This document shows positions 7,762 to 18,400 of a stretch of 64,000 nt of DNA, piece by piece. How positions within the stretch are numbered: the first letter of the stretch is position 1; each line of letters opens with the position of its first letter. Made by a program: the position numbers and the translations under genes. Origin of the DNA: Veillonellaceae bacterium. GTDB taxonomy: Bacteria; Bacillota; Negativicutes; Veillonellales; Veillonellaceae. The notes below the pieces were generated by a model. It had not been told where the DNA came from, searched no databases, and was given only the letters and a program-made list of their open reading frames with translations. The stretch lies in the NCBI GenBank assembly GCA_900765165.1, contig CAAFQR010000003.1, forward strand, positions 1 through 64,000, given 5' to 3'.

Positions 7762-10700
7762 ATGTCCTTGGCATTGAATATGGTGAACACCGATGGTCGA
7801 GTTATCGTTGATGACTTGTATACGTCGCATAATCTCTATGAATTGTTCCGTGATGGCACCTATCGTCTGGATGGTGTAACAGAAAATAGAACGCTCGATA
7901 ATAGTATTTTTAGTGCCCCAACGATTACGGTTAATGCAGGCTCTACGGGCTTAGAATTAGCGCTTGGTATTGCCGGCTCTATGGCTAAGGAAAGTGATGG
8001 GCAGCCTGGTATTTTTAGTAAGATTAAAAAGGGCTTTGAGTTCTTGCCGACGGCATTAGGCAGCTACTTAGGCTCTAAGGTTAGTGGCGGCTTTGACGGC
8101 GTACAAGGTGCCGCCGATACAGGCGATACGTCCGTTGATAACAAATTCAAGGGCAGTGGCGGTACGTCGGAAGCTTCGCAGGCTATGAATAGCGGCAGTT
8201 CTAGTGGTATTTCCGGTGATAACCAGAAGGCTGATATCGACTCCAGTGAAGATAGTGGCAACAAAATCTCCACGTCCTTTAGCGGTGCCGGTAGTGTGGC
8301 CATGAACATGAGCGACCGCAATACGGAAGCGACGCTCCACCATGTAACGGTGGATAATCGTGGGGGGACTTTGTCGGTAATCGGCCGCGATAACGTAACC
8401 GATGCTGCTGTATCCGGTGCTATAGCTATTGCTTGGCGTAGCTCGGATAGTGGCAAGGGCATTGGCTTTGGTGGTGCCGGTTCCGTAAATCTCCTGAATA
8501 CAGCGGTTAAAGCGGGTATCTATAACAGTACGATTAACAATGCTAACACTGTAGAATCCTTAGGGCTCAGTGGCGGATTACAGCTTGCCGGTGCCGTTGG
8601 TGTTGCCGTATCGACGAATAGTAGAACTGATAAAGTTGGTCGCGTTGACAATCAAGGCAACATGCTCGATAAGAATGGTAATATTACGACGGATCCTAAA
8701 AAACAGGAAGTTCATGAATTTAGCGTTAAAGATAATGGTGCCGATTATACCTTTAGTGTAGGCGTACCGATTAATATCATGAATCATGATGTAACGTCTG
8801 AGGTTGTTGGTAGCACGATTACGTCAGCGGGGTTACATGACAGTGCTTTGAATGTCAGCACCTTTGAAGGTGATGTACAGGTAGCCGGTGCGGTAGGTTT
8901 GTCGGTTGTCAGTGGCAGTAAAGGTGGCGCAGCCGGTGCTGTAGTTGGTGTGTCAAAGGTTAAAAATACCGGTACAGCACGTTTGCAGGATAGCACAGTT
9001 ACGGATATTAAAAAGGTTGATGTGTCGAACCGTGATGCCATTGTGTCCGTTGTAGCCGGCATGCAATTAGGCGTTTCTACCAGCGGTAAAGGCGGCGGTA
9101 GCAACACCAATAATATTCAAGGTGCCTTGGCATATAATAACTTAAATAGCCATATGAATGCTGAAATTATCGGCACGCCGACGTATGTGAATCAGACGAT
9201 TAGTGGTAGTACGACGAATATTCGCCAAGATACGATGGCCATTACCGGTGCCGATGAAGTCAATGTAATGGCACACGACTTAGGGTATTCCACCGAGGAA
9301 GCAACGCGTTATCGCGCAGCGCTTACCGATGGCATGAAAGATACGCGCACGTCGATGATTAGCAAGTATGACTTAGGCAGTGATAGTGATTCGGTTGGCG
9401 ATGATTACTATAATAGTGTTGATATGTCCGGTGTTCGCAGTGCCGGTAAAACAGATAACGCTGATGCGGACATTAACGTTAATTTAACAGGGCAAGGTGG
9501 CGGCAATAAGATCGTTACCGTTGCCTTCGGTAGTGCACTTAATTTCTCGGAAGGGAAATTTACCGGTGCCGCCGGCGTGGCCATTTCCGATGTGGATAAC
9601 AGCTTCGGCACTAAAATTTCCGGTAGTTATATTAAAACGAATTCGCTTAACTTGGAAAGTGCGGCTGCGACTAAGATCGTAAACGTTGGGGCCGGTATTT
9701 CCGTAAGTAGCAAGGCACAATTTGGTGGGGCCGCCAGCGTGGCATGGCAGACCTATGACAGTACGCTGAACTCTACCATCGGTGGGAATTCAGAAATTTC
9801 GGCTAATCAGGTTATTAATAACTCGTTGAATTTTGTAAAAGCCTACAACATTGCAGGCGGCATTGAAGCTAGCTTTGGCAAGAAAGGGAATTCCGGTGGT
9901 ATAGCGCTGGCGTACAGTAATGCCAATACGTCTATCACTAGCTCGATTGATGGTGCTAATATTCATTTACATGATTTGACGGGGACGAACCCCACAGCCG
10001 CTGACGTAGTGGGCGTACGGATTACGAATACGGCACAGAATAAGGCAGATATTAATACAGTAGGGTTCAATTTAGCTGTTTCACAGAACAATAATTACTC
10101 CGGTGTGGTAGCGCTTAATCGGATTACCAATAATGTAAGTGCTTCTATTGGCGGTTCTGATTCGGTTCTTCCTTATGGTGAGGATGATACTTCGAATTTC
10201 TCGGTTAATAAATTTGGTACGATATTCTCCGGTGTTCAAAGCTTGGTTAACTCGGCTACGGATAACTCGAATCTGTTGACCATTGACTTGTCAGCACCGT
10301 TAGGCGGCGGTAATGCTTATGGCGGTGGTGTGGCTTACACGTCCATTGGCGATGGCACGCATACGAATACAGATAACGCAACGCAGCGCGTAACGGCGTC
10401 CATTAATAAAACGATGTTAGGCATGTTGTCTGATGGTACGGTTACGAATAGAGCGGAAGATAACTCGAAAACAGTTACCATTGGCATTGGTGTGGCTCTT
10501 GGCGGCGGCTCCGGTAAGACGGTATCCGGTGGTGCCTCCATTGCGTTACTCAATAAAAAGACCGCAGCGACGATTACGGACTCTCATGTGTATGGCGGGT
10601 ATGAAGATATTGCGGTGGCCAATGCCATTGCAGCTGCAACACCGTCTACACCGGATTCGTCCGGCGACTCTGGTGATTCCGATACTTCCGATACAATCAC

Positions 10701-13700
10701 GTTGACCAAGCTCCAAGAGTTACAAGGTACGTACTGGCACGGTAGCTACGCCGGCTATAGCGGTTACTATCAGAAGGCTAATGTAGCCGTTAATTCGTTA
10801 GCCACCAATAATAGTAATGTGTTTACCTTTGGCCTGGCAGGCGCTGTGGGCGGCAAAGCGATTGGCGCTGCTGTAGCAGTGAACCGCATTTCTCAGGGCA
10901 CGGAAGCCTTTGTAGATAATTCGACCATGGCCATTAGGAATCTCTTGGTAAGTGCCACGGCTAGACCTTCGATTACCAATGTAACCCTTGGCGGTGCGGC
11001 TGCCCAAGGTGAAGGCTGGGCCATTGCCGGGTCTTTTGGCAACAATATTATCAACAATAGTGCCTTAGCCGGTATTCGCAATAATTCGGATATTTTGGCG
11101 AAAGGTTCTGTAGGCGTAGTAGCGCAAAGTGATGAATTAATTGGCAACTACGTTGGTGGTATTGCGCTAGGTGGCAATGTATCAGCCGGTCTCAGTTCTT
11201 CGTACAATGGCATTTACGGTACTACCGATGCATCGGTAAGTGGTAGCTATGTAGAAGCCGCCGGCAATGACTCGGGTGTCACTGTAAAGAGTGGTATGAA
11301 GGACTCTGACGATACCAATGATAATGGCCTGTTAACGGGTGTGGCACAAAAGAATACCTTCAATGCTACCTTATTGAGTAAAGGTCGCCAATTGTCAACT
11401 GCTAACGGTTTAGTTGTGGATAGCTCGGCTACGCACAGCATTGCCGGCTTTATGGTAGCTGGTGCGGCTTCGCAAAATAATGCGATAGGCGGTGCTGTTA
11501 ATGTTAATATCATTGACGGTAAGACCACAGCCGGAATTAAAAATTCGCTTATCAATCAGGACTTGACGCCACAGCAGTTAGCTGGTGATGACTCGGTGAG
11601 CGCTCCGGATGTGTCGGTAAAAGCGTCTGATTATACGAATTCCGGTGCCTTTGTTATGGCTGCCGCAGCGGCTTCGAAAGTGGCTGTTGGTGTCAATATT
11701 GACGTCAATAAAGTGAAACGAACTACCAGTGTCGATGTTACCGGCGATACGAGCACCCGCAATCCGAGCACGGATACTAATGCGAAAGCGACTAAGATTA
11801 ACGCCCGTGATTTCACAGCGAAGGCTGTAGCTAAACAGGGTTTGTCGAACTTCGATTTGTCGGCCGGTCTTAGCTATATGGCAGCGGTTGGCGGCGTGGC
11901 TACGACGCACTTAATTGACGGTGCAACGACGACCAATATTAACAAGGCCGATATTAACTATTATCGGAATAGCCTTGTGAATGCATCGCAAGAAACGCGT
12001 GCCTTTGCCACAAACGTAGGCGCCGCTGCTGGCATGAATGCCGGTATTGGCATCAGTGTTGGCGTAGTGAAACAAAATGCCACCGTGACCACGAACGTTA
12101 CGGACTCTACGTTGAATGGTTCTACTAATGGCGGTACGGCAGAAGTGAGTGCCGACAGTACGACGACTGTTCATGACACCATCACTTCCGCAGGCCTCAG
12201 TGGTACGGCTGGGGTAGCCGGTACGGTTATGGTCAATAAATTCACGCAGCGCGTTGATACGAAGGTTTCGAATTCGGCCATTTCGGGCAACCGCGTTGAC
12301 ATTACCGCTAAGAATCATGTTGGTGCCCGCAATGATGGTGGTGCCGGTGCTTTAGGCGGCGTTGGTGCCGGTTTGGTAGTCAGCTTAAATAGCTTCGAAG
12401 ACCGCGCATCCGTTTCAGTGATTAATAACAGTAACGTTACATCCGGTCTTAATGCCAATAGCTATGATTTGAACGTAGGGGCTACGACGGAGCATGATAT
12501 TTCGCAGAAGGTAGCCAATGTACAGGTTGGCGGCGTTACCGTAGGGGCGAACATTATGATTACGTCCCTCAATGATTCGTTGTCCATTACCGGTAAGGAT
12601 CAAGACGCGTCGGATAGCATGAACAGTCTGGTCAGCGATGCCCTTGATAAAGCGAACCAGAGCGAAAGCTTCAAGAACCAAGGCTCGAATCTGAGCGGTT
12701 TAAGCGATGATGAAAAGAATAACGCCGATAATATTCAAGGCGATGCGCGTTCCTTGTTGACCACTACCGGCGGCAGCAATACGCAAAGTGGTGTGTTTGC
12801 TATCGTATCGGATAGTACCTTGAAGAGCTCTGGCGCTACGAAGGTAACGGCTAAGGAATTAAACGACGTGGCTATGACCGGTGGCGGTGCGTCCGGATCG
12901 ATTTCGGCCAGTGCCGGTGCGTCTGTAGGTATGCTTAATGTCAACTCCAACAACAAGGCGATTGTTGAAAACTCGAAGCTTTATGGCAAGACGGTTAATG
13001 TAGCGGCTAATCGCGGCACCTTAACGGACGATGGCATTGAGCTCAACGTCTTCCAAGGCGGCGTGGCTGGTTTGGGCAGTGTAGGCGCGTCCTATGCAGG
13101 TTTGAAGATTGCCGGCAATACCGATGTAGCCATTAACTCGGCCACCTTGCAGGGTATTGGCGGCAGTGATTCGACGGCTTCCGTTGGCGTTACGGCTACA
13201 GATACGACGAAAGGTTCCGTATCGAGTTACGGCATAAATGGTGCTATTGGCGCTGCTGTGGGGATGGTTATTTCAAAGGTCGACAATGCAGGCTTAGTAC
13301 GAATTCATCTCAATGACTCGAACTACTTCTTAAATCAAGACCTTGCAGTGACGGCTAACAAATTTATCGGCTATAACACGTCGATTTCGGCCAATAAGAA
13401 TACCTCCATTGATGCGTACGCTTTAGGCGTAGGCGCCGGTGTTGTGTCCGGTGCCGGTATGTACGTAGCCGTTGACGAAGCCGGCATGGCGGATTTGACG
13501 GTGGTAGGCAGCAAGAACACCTTTACGGCCACCGAAAATGGCCAGAATATTGGCAGTGGCTCCACGGTAACCTTAGAAGCGAAGAACACGTCGAAGGCGT
13601 CGGCTACAGCGAAGAACAATGGTTTTGGTTTAGCTAGCGGCCAGATTGCCGTTATTGACGGCACTAATTCGAATACGGCTACCGTTACCGTTGATGGTGG

Positions 13701-15441
13701 CAATACTATGACCGTTGGTAAGGTTAACCTCCATTCGGTAATTGGTACCGTAACGGACCCCATGCTTGACCTCTATGGTCGTGGCGTTGGTGGCTCTGCG
13801 GCGGGCTTCCAGGTGAACCTCATCAATGCAGACATGAATACGGCGTCTACGGTACGCTTTGGTCAGCAAACCTTTGCTAGTGCGCTTACCGCGTTAAACG
13901 TGAACAACGAAAACAATGCGTACAGCAAGATGGATTTGGGCGGCGTGTCCATTAATGGTCTCATTGGTGGCGGTACGAACCGCATCAATTTGACCGGTAA
14001 GAACTTAGCGACCACCCAGGTTAATGGCGGTACGTTGAAATCGGCAACGATTACGACTAACGGTTTGTCTAAGGTTAGTGCTAAAGCCAATGGTGATGGC
14101 GGCAGTATCGTTGAAGTTAGTCCGTTAGCGGCAGCGATTACGAATAACCTGTCTTCCGATGCACGCACCTATATTGGCGGCACGTGGAATTTATCGAACG
14201 GTATGACGGTGTCCAACAACCAGGTTGATGCCGTGGATACTCGTGCTACGAGCTTGAAGATTACCGCCATTGGCGGCAGCAGCGTCGAAGTGTCCAACAC
14301 GATTTCTTCGGTGTCCGACAGCGGGAATACCGGCAGTGGTATTTTCTTCAACAACGGAACAATCGTGAATGCCGATACGCTTACTGCTAAGAGTAAAGTT
14401 GGCGTAAACTACGGCAAGAATATTGCCGATACCATCGAAGGCTTGATGGTTGGTTTGGCCGGCGGTAATACCACGATAACCAGTAACTTAAACATTACGA
14501 AGCAGAATACGGTGTCCTTAGGTGAAGGTGCGCAGATTAACACCAAGAACAGCCAGTATTACGAAGCGTATAGCGATAATGACATTAGTCATACGGTCAA
14601 CGGTAAAGGTGCCGGTTTATTGGAAGGCACGGCGGCTGCTAAAGCAATTACTGACATTACCATGAATAATGCCATCAACAATGATGCGTCCTTGGTAGAT
14701 AGCGGTAACTTTGCTACCGGTGATACGGTAAAAGGCCTATTCTTTGGCGCCTATGATTTGATGAAATTAAATACCGGCTCGAAAGCGAAGACGCCGGCTG
14801 GTTTAGTAGGCGTAGCAATTCCTATTAACCATACGAGCTATACACGCAATAATACGGTGAACATGCAGGCTCATGCGTTCTTGAAGAGCATTAAAGATAT
14901 TGGCCTTTATAGTGGCGCCGATTCCAGTGGTGCTCAGGATTCGCTGACCATGAAGACTACCATTGGTGCATATAACTACACGGCGATTCCGATTTCCAAG
15001 ATGGATTTGGTGAATACGTTGACTACCAATAACCACATCAATTGGGATACCGGTTCGTCGGCACAGGTAGTACAGCACATTAAGATGAAGGCGATTCCGG
15101 GCCTCATGAATTTCCGTAAAGCTTACGAAAATTATTCGTGGGTAACCGGTCAAGCGGACGATGAACGGTTAGTAACCGTTGATAATGTAGGTCCTGATAC
15201 TACGTTAGCTACCAATAACTATGTACAGGTAAACGGTAATCTGTCGGCCGGTATTTGGAATCAGCTCTTTATCAATGTAAAAGGTCAAGGGGCGCCGGAA
15301 GGCTATACTGTTATGGTGTCGATAATAATTATCGCATTGGCGTACATACCAGCGGCGGTGAAGCGATTCCTGGTCTTGATGGGGCAACGCCGACGGTTAT
15401 TAATAACTATCAGTATGGTCAGAGCTTACGCGCTCGGTTAA
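7762..15441 (+). CDS. TpsA-type giant adhesin, central segment (between amber codon and frameshift)
   Basis: About 2,500 residues of continuous beta-helix-like sequence in the same frame as the preceding segment, rich in GAGSVAMN, GAAGVAIS and GGAVNVNI-type hydrophobic turns alternating with Asn/Ser/Thr strands. ATG 7762 is merely the first Met after the amber codon; no ribosome binding site precedes it, so independent translation is unlikely. The meaningful protein runs to about 15,305 (INVKGQGAPEGYTV); the remaining roughly 45 residues to the stop at 15441 are hydrophobic out-of-frame sequence unlike the rest. The protein family continues in the -1 frame from CYGVDNNYRIGVHTSGG. I see no enzyme, toxin or anchoring domain in this segment. 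Confidence 0.82.
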   Translation: MSLALNMVNTDGRVIVDDLYTSHNLYELFRDGTYRLDGVTENRTLDNSIFSAPTITVNAGSTGLELALGIAGSMAKESDGQPGIFSKIKKGFEFLPTALGSYLGSKVSGGFDGVQGAADTGDTSVDNKFKGSGGTSEASQAMNSGSSSGISGDNQKADIDSSEDSGNKISTSFSGAGSVAMNMSDRNTEATLHHVTVDNRGGTLSVIGRDNVTDAAVSGAIAIAWRSSDSGKGIGFGGAGSVNLLNTAVKAGIYNSTINNANTVESLGLSGGLQLAGAVGVAVSTNSRTDKVGRVDNQGNMLDKNGNITTDPKKQEVHEFSVKDNGADYTFSVGVPINIMNHDVTSEVVGSTITSAGLHDSALNVSTFEGDVQVAGAVGLSVVSGSKGGAAGAVVGVSKVKNTGTARLQDSTVTDIKKVDVSNRDAIVSVVAGMQLGVSTSGKGGGSNTNNIQGALAYNNLNSHMNAEIIGTPTYVNQTISGSTTNIRQDTMAITGADEVNVMAHDLGYSTEEATRYRAALTDGMKDTRTSMISKYDLGSDSDSVGDDYYNSVDMSGVRSAGKTDNADADINVNLTGQGGGNKIVTVAFGSALNFSEGKFTGAAGVAISDVDNSFGTKISGSYIKTNSLNLESAAATKIVNVGAGISVSSKAQFGGAASVAWQTYDSTLNSTIGGNSEISANQVINNSLNFVKAYNIAGGIEASFGKKGNSGGIALAYSNANTSITSSIDGANIHLHDLTGTNPTAADVVGVRITNTAQNKADINTVGFNLAVSQNNNYSGVVALNRITNNVSASIGGSDSVLPYGEDDTSNFSVNKFGTIFSGVQSLVNSATDNSNLLTIDLSAPLGGGNAYGGGVAYTSIGDGTHTNTDNATQRVTASINKTMLGMLSDGTVTNRAEDNSKTVTIGIGVALGGGSGKTVSGGASIALLNKKTAATITDSHVYGGYEDIAVANAIAAATPSTPDSSGDSGDSDTSDTITLTKLQELQGTYWHGSYAGYSGYYQKANVAVNSLATNNSNVFTFGLAGAVGGKAIGAAVAVNRISQGTEAFVDNSTMAIRNLLVSATARPSITNVTLGGAAAQGEGWAIAGSFGNNIINNSALAGIRNNSDILAKGSVGVVAQSDELIGNYVGGIALGGNVSAGLSSSYNGIYGTTDASVSGSYVEAAGNDSGVTVKSGMKDSDDTNDNGLLTGVAQKNTFNATLLSKGRQLSTANGLVVDSSATHSIAGFMVAGAASQNNAIGGAVNVNIIDGKTTAGIKNSLINQDLTPQQLAGDDSVSAPDVSVKASDYTNSGAFVMAAAAASKVAVGVNIDVNKVKRTTSVDVTGDTSTRNPSTDTNAKATKINARDFTAKAVAKQGLSNFDLSAGLSYMAAVGGVATTHLIDGATTTNINKADINYYRNSLVNASQETRAFATNVGAAAGMNAGIGISVGVVKQNATVTTNVTDSTLNGSTNGGTAEVSADSTTTVHDTITSAGLSGTAGVAGTVMVNKFTQRVDTKVSNSAISGNRVDITAKNHVGARNDGGAGALGGVGAGLVVSLNSFEDRASVSVINNSNVTSGLNANSYDLNVGATTEHDISQKVANVQVGGVTVGANIMITSLNDSLSITGKDQDASDSMNSLVSDALDKANQSESFKNQGSNLSGLSDDEKNNADNIQGDARSLLTTTGGSNTQSGVFAIVSDSTLKSSGATKVTAKELNDVAMTGGGASGSISASAGASVGMLNVNSNNKAIVENSKLYGKTVNVAANRGTLTDDGIELNVFQGGVAGLGSVGASYAGLKIAGNTDVAINSATLQGIGGSDSTASVGVTATDTTKGSVSSYGINGAIGAAVGMVISKVDNAGLVRIHLNDSNYFLNQDLAVTANKFIGYNTSISANKNTSIDAYALGVGAGVVSGAGMYVAVDEAGMADLTVVGSKNTFTATENGQNIGSGSTVTLEAKNTSKASATAKNNGFGLASGQIAVIDGTNSNTATVTVDGGNTMTVGKVNLHSVIGTVTDPMLDLYGRGVGGSAAGFQVNLINADMNTASTVRFGQQTFASALTALNVNNENNAYSKMDLGGVSINGLIGGGTNRINLTGKNLATTQVNGGTLKSATITTNGLSKVSAKANGDGGSIVEVSPLAAAITNNLSSDARTYIGGTWNLSNGMTVSNNQVDAVDTRATSLKITAIGGSSVEVSNTISSVSDSGNTGSGIFFNNGTIVNADTLTAKSKVGVNYGKNIADTIEGLMVGLAGGNTTITSNLNITKQNTVSLGEGAQINTKNSQYYEAYSDNDISHTVNGKGAGLLEGTAAAKAITDITMNNAINNDASLVDSGNFATGDTVKGLFFGAYDLMKLNTGSKAKTPAGLVGVAIPINHTSYTRNNTVNMQAHAFLKSIKDIGLYSGADSSGAQDSLTMKTTIGAYNYTAIPISKMDLVNTLTTNNHINWDTGSSAQVVQHIKMKAIPGLMNFRKAYENYSWVTGQADDERLVTVDNVGPDTTLATNNYVQVNGNLSAGIWNQLFINVKGQGAPEGYTVMVSIIIIALAYIPAAVKRFLVLMGQRRRLLITISMVRAYALG

Positions 15442-18400
15442 CGGAAATTGACCGTATTCTTACTGAATACCAAAATGCGAATGGCGTGAATTCGGAAGGC
15501 TACCAGCGCATGTTGACCAGCTATCAAGCGGAACGTCAGAGTATTCTTGATACGTTAGCCGGTTTGGGCGATGCGAATGATAAGTTCTCCGCTATTGCCT
15601 TACCGGATTACATTGCCAGCGGTGGTAACATTTACGTTACAGCCGACCACTTTGGTGGTTCCGGTTCCTTGGAAGCTAAAGGTGGCCCGCAGATTAATAT
15701 CACCAATAGTTCGTCGGCACTGTTGCAGTTAGGCACCATGAACATTGGTGGCTCCGGTGGCCAGTTGATCGTGAACGATGAAGTGATGGCGTCGAATCAG
15801 GCGGAAGCACAGAATCGGATTAACTCCACGTTCAATACGAATACTTCGCTGAAAGCGCAGTTTGCGTCCTTGAAGAGTGACCCGGCTAGCAGCTCCAATG
15901 CATCGATTAACATTGTTAACAAAGACAATGCAACGGGCTATACCATTGTAAATAAGACGGATCATAGCACTAAGGCGTACAATGCGTTGTTACACATCCA
16001 GGTGCTGAAGGATATTATCAATCCGTTAGGCAATATTACCATTAATAACATGGCTAATAATGGTAATATCGAATTAAGCGGTACGGCTGACGTAATGGCT
16101 AAGTCCGTAACGTTAAAGGCCAATGGCTCCATTAGCCGTGCGTACTCGGCAGGCATTACCCATGTAGGCGGTGCGCCGGAATACCAGTATTCGGAAATTG
16201 CCATGTACGATAAGGAAAATTCGTATATTAATTCCCGGGCTAACGGTTACCGCACCGATGATCAGACACAGGTCATTACCAATACGAAGGGCGAGGCTAC
16301 CATACAGCCAGGGACCAGCACGTACAATGACTTGTACAATCGCGGCAGTAGTGATGGCGATAAATTAGCTAAGCAGCTAGCGGCGGTTAGCGTTATTGAC
16401 CGGTTCAATGATCTTATGGGCCAATATCAAAATGTATCAAAGGCTTACAACGATATGGGCGGCGATGATAAATATTATGAATATCGCCATGATTTGGATA
16501 ATTACAACTCTAAAAAAGCACGTGGTAAATTTATCTGGGCTTGGGAAAAGACTTGGGCCAAAACAGCGATGAAGAAGCTGCCTACTATGGATAGCTATCG
16601 TTCGCAAATGTCGAATCTATGGAATCAGATTTCGCCGTTGTATTCAATCTTGGATGCAGCCGATCATTCCTATTTGTCCACCGATTCGCAGACGGTGCGC
16701 AATGGCCTAGCAGCCATTCAGTCTCAGGTTTATACGCGCATTGATTCAAATTCGTCGGCCTATATAGCTGGTTTGCAGACCCATTTAAGCCAAATTGCGG
16801 CGTACTCGTCCATCGCGTCGGATATTAACAACCGCATTAATACGGCGGTTGCCGATGTGGCGAAGGAAGCAAACCGTGAAAAAGGCTGGGTTGCCGGTGG
16901 TAGTGTTTACATTTCCGGTAAGACCATCAATGTTAACAACAAGATTCAAAGTGGTTTCGATTCCTATGATGTAACGGTTAGCCAGGCTGCGGTTAATGCA
17001 GCGAAACAGCGCGGTGGCTCTACAGCGGTTGTTGTAGGCGGTACCGGTGGCGGCATTATGCTTAGCCCTGATAGAACGAAGTTTATTTATCAGCCGACGG
17101 TAAAATACGATCCGAAGACGGATAGCCTCATCACCGAAGATTTGACGGCCGGTGGCGGCAAGATTATGTTGACGGCAGATAAAATCATCAGCACCGGCGA
17201 CGGTGAGTTGATTGCCCGCGACGGCACTTCTAATTTCAACATTATCAATAACTCCACCACGAAGCTCGTAGTTGGCAATATTACCAATGCGAACTCGGAA
17301 GGATCCATTACGGTAGCGTCCAATAACCAGGCGAATATTTACACGCGTAACAAAGCGATCCATATCGATAACTACGCGAACTACCTGAAAGCGTTGTATA
17401 ACGACCAAACACCGACAGGCGTATCTACCGTAACGGGGGCGGCGGCAACGCAGTACAATCCGGAAGCCGGGGCACGGTACTATTGGATGACCGGCGTTAA
17501 ATCGACCTATGATTATTATAAATACTGGTCCGATTGGTCGATTTTAGGCTTCATGGGTAATGGTAAACCGGCGGATCAGAACAGCTCGCAAAATATTGAA
17601 CATTCGTCCCTGAAAAATACATCTCTTGTAAAAGGTGAGTATGTAGGCAATGTAGGCGCTAATAATAACGATTACTACAAGCTGGAGGCCTATGATATCC
17701 TCATTCGTTCTAACGATCCGGCAAGTCCGTATCACAATGAATCGGAAACGAGCAAATGGTCCTGGTCAAAATTTGGTACGGTTACCACGAGAATCACCAC
17801 AGAGCATGTAGATTCGTACCAGATTTACCAGAACAGTGTTAAGGCCGATATGCCGATTGCCATTAAGTTTATCGGTTCCGATACGACGGCGGTTAACATT
17901 AAAGGTAACGGCGATGTGGACTTGAAGGGTAGTATTGTCAATGAATCGGCTAAGTCGACGGTAACTATTACGTCCGGTGGCACGTTGCGTCAGCTCGGTG
18001 CAGGCATTACGTCCAGCGGTGTAGCGTTGACGGCTAATAAGAATATTGAAAACATTACCATTACCTCCGTTGGTACGGTAGGGGCCAATAATGTGGGCAC
18101 TGACTCCGTATCCTTGGCGGCTAAGTCCAACAATAACGGCAATATTAACATTAAAGTTGACGGCGGTACCATTAACGGCAGCTCCTTGCCGGGTAATGTG
18201 GTGATTAAGAGCGTTGATGCCGGTACGGGTAACGTAACGCTGCAGGCAGCGGGCAACATCACCGGTGCTAGCGGCCAAGCTGTTCATTTAAAAGGCAGCG
18301 CCGTTTCGGTGACCAGTACGAATGGCAGCATTGGTACGAATACGGATAACGCGGATATTGCCCAGGCTACGAAAAATGGCTCGCTTATCGTTAGCATTAA

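Noticed and set aside
15255..15330. Programmed -1 ribosomal frameshift in tpsA
   Set aside because: No slippery heptamer in the right phase and no clear downstream pseudoknot; a lost base explains it more simply.
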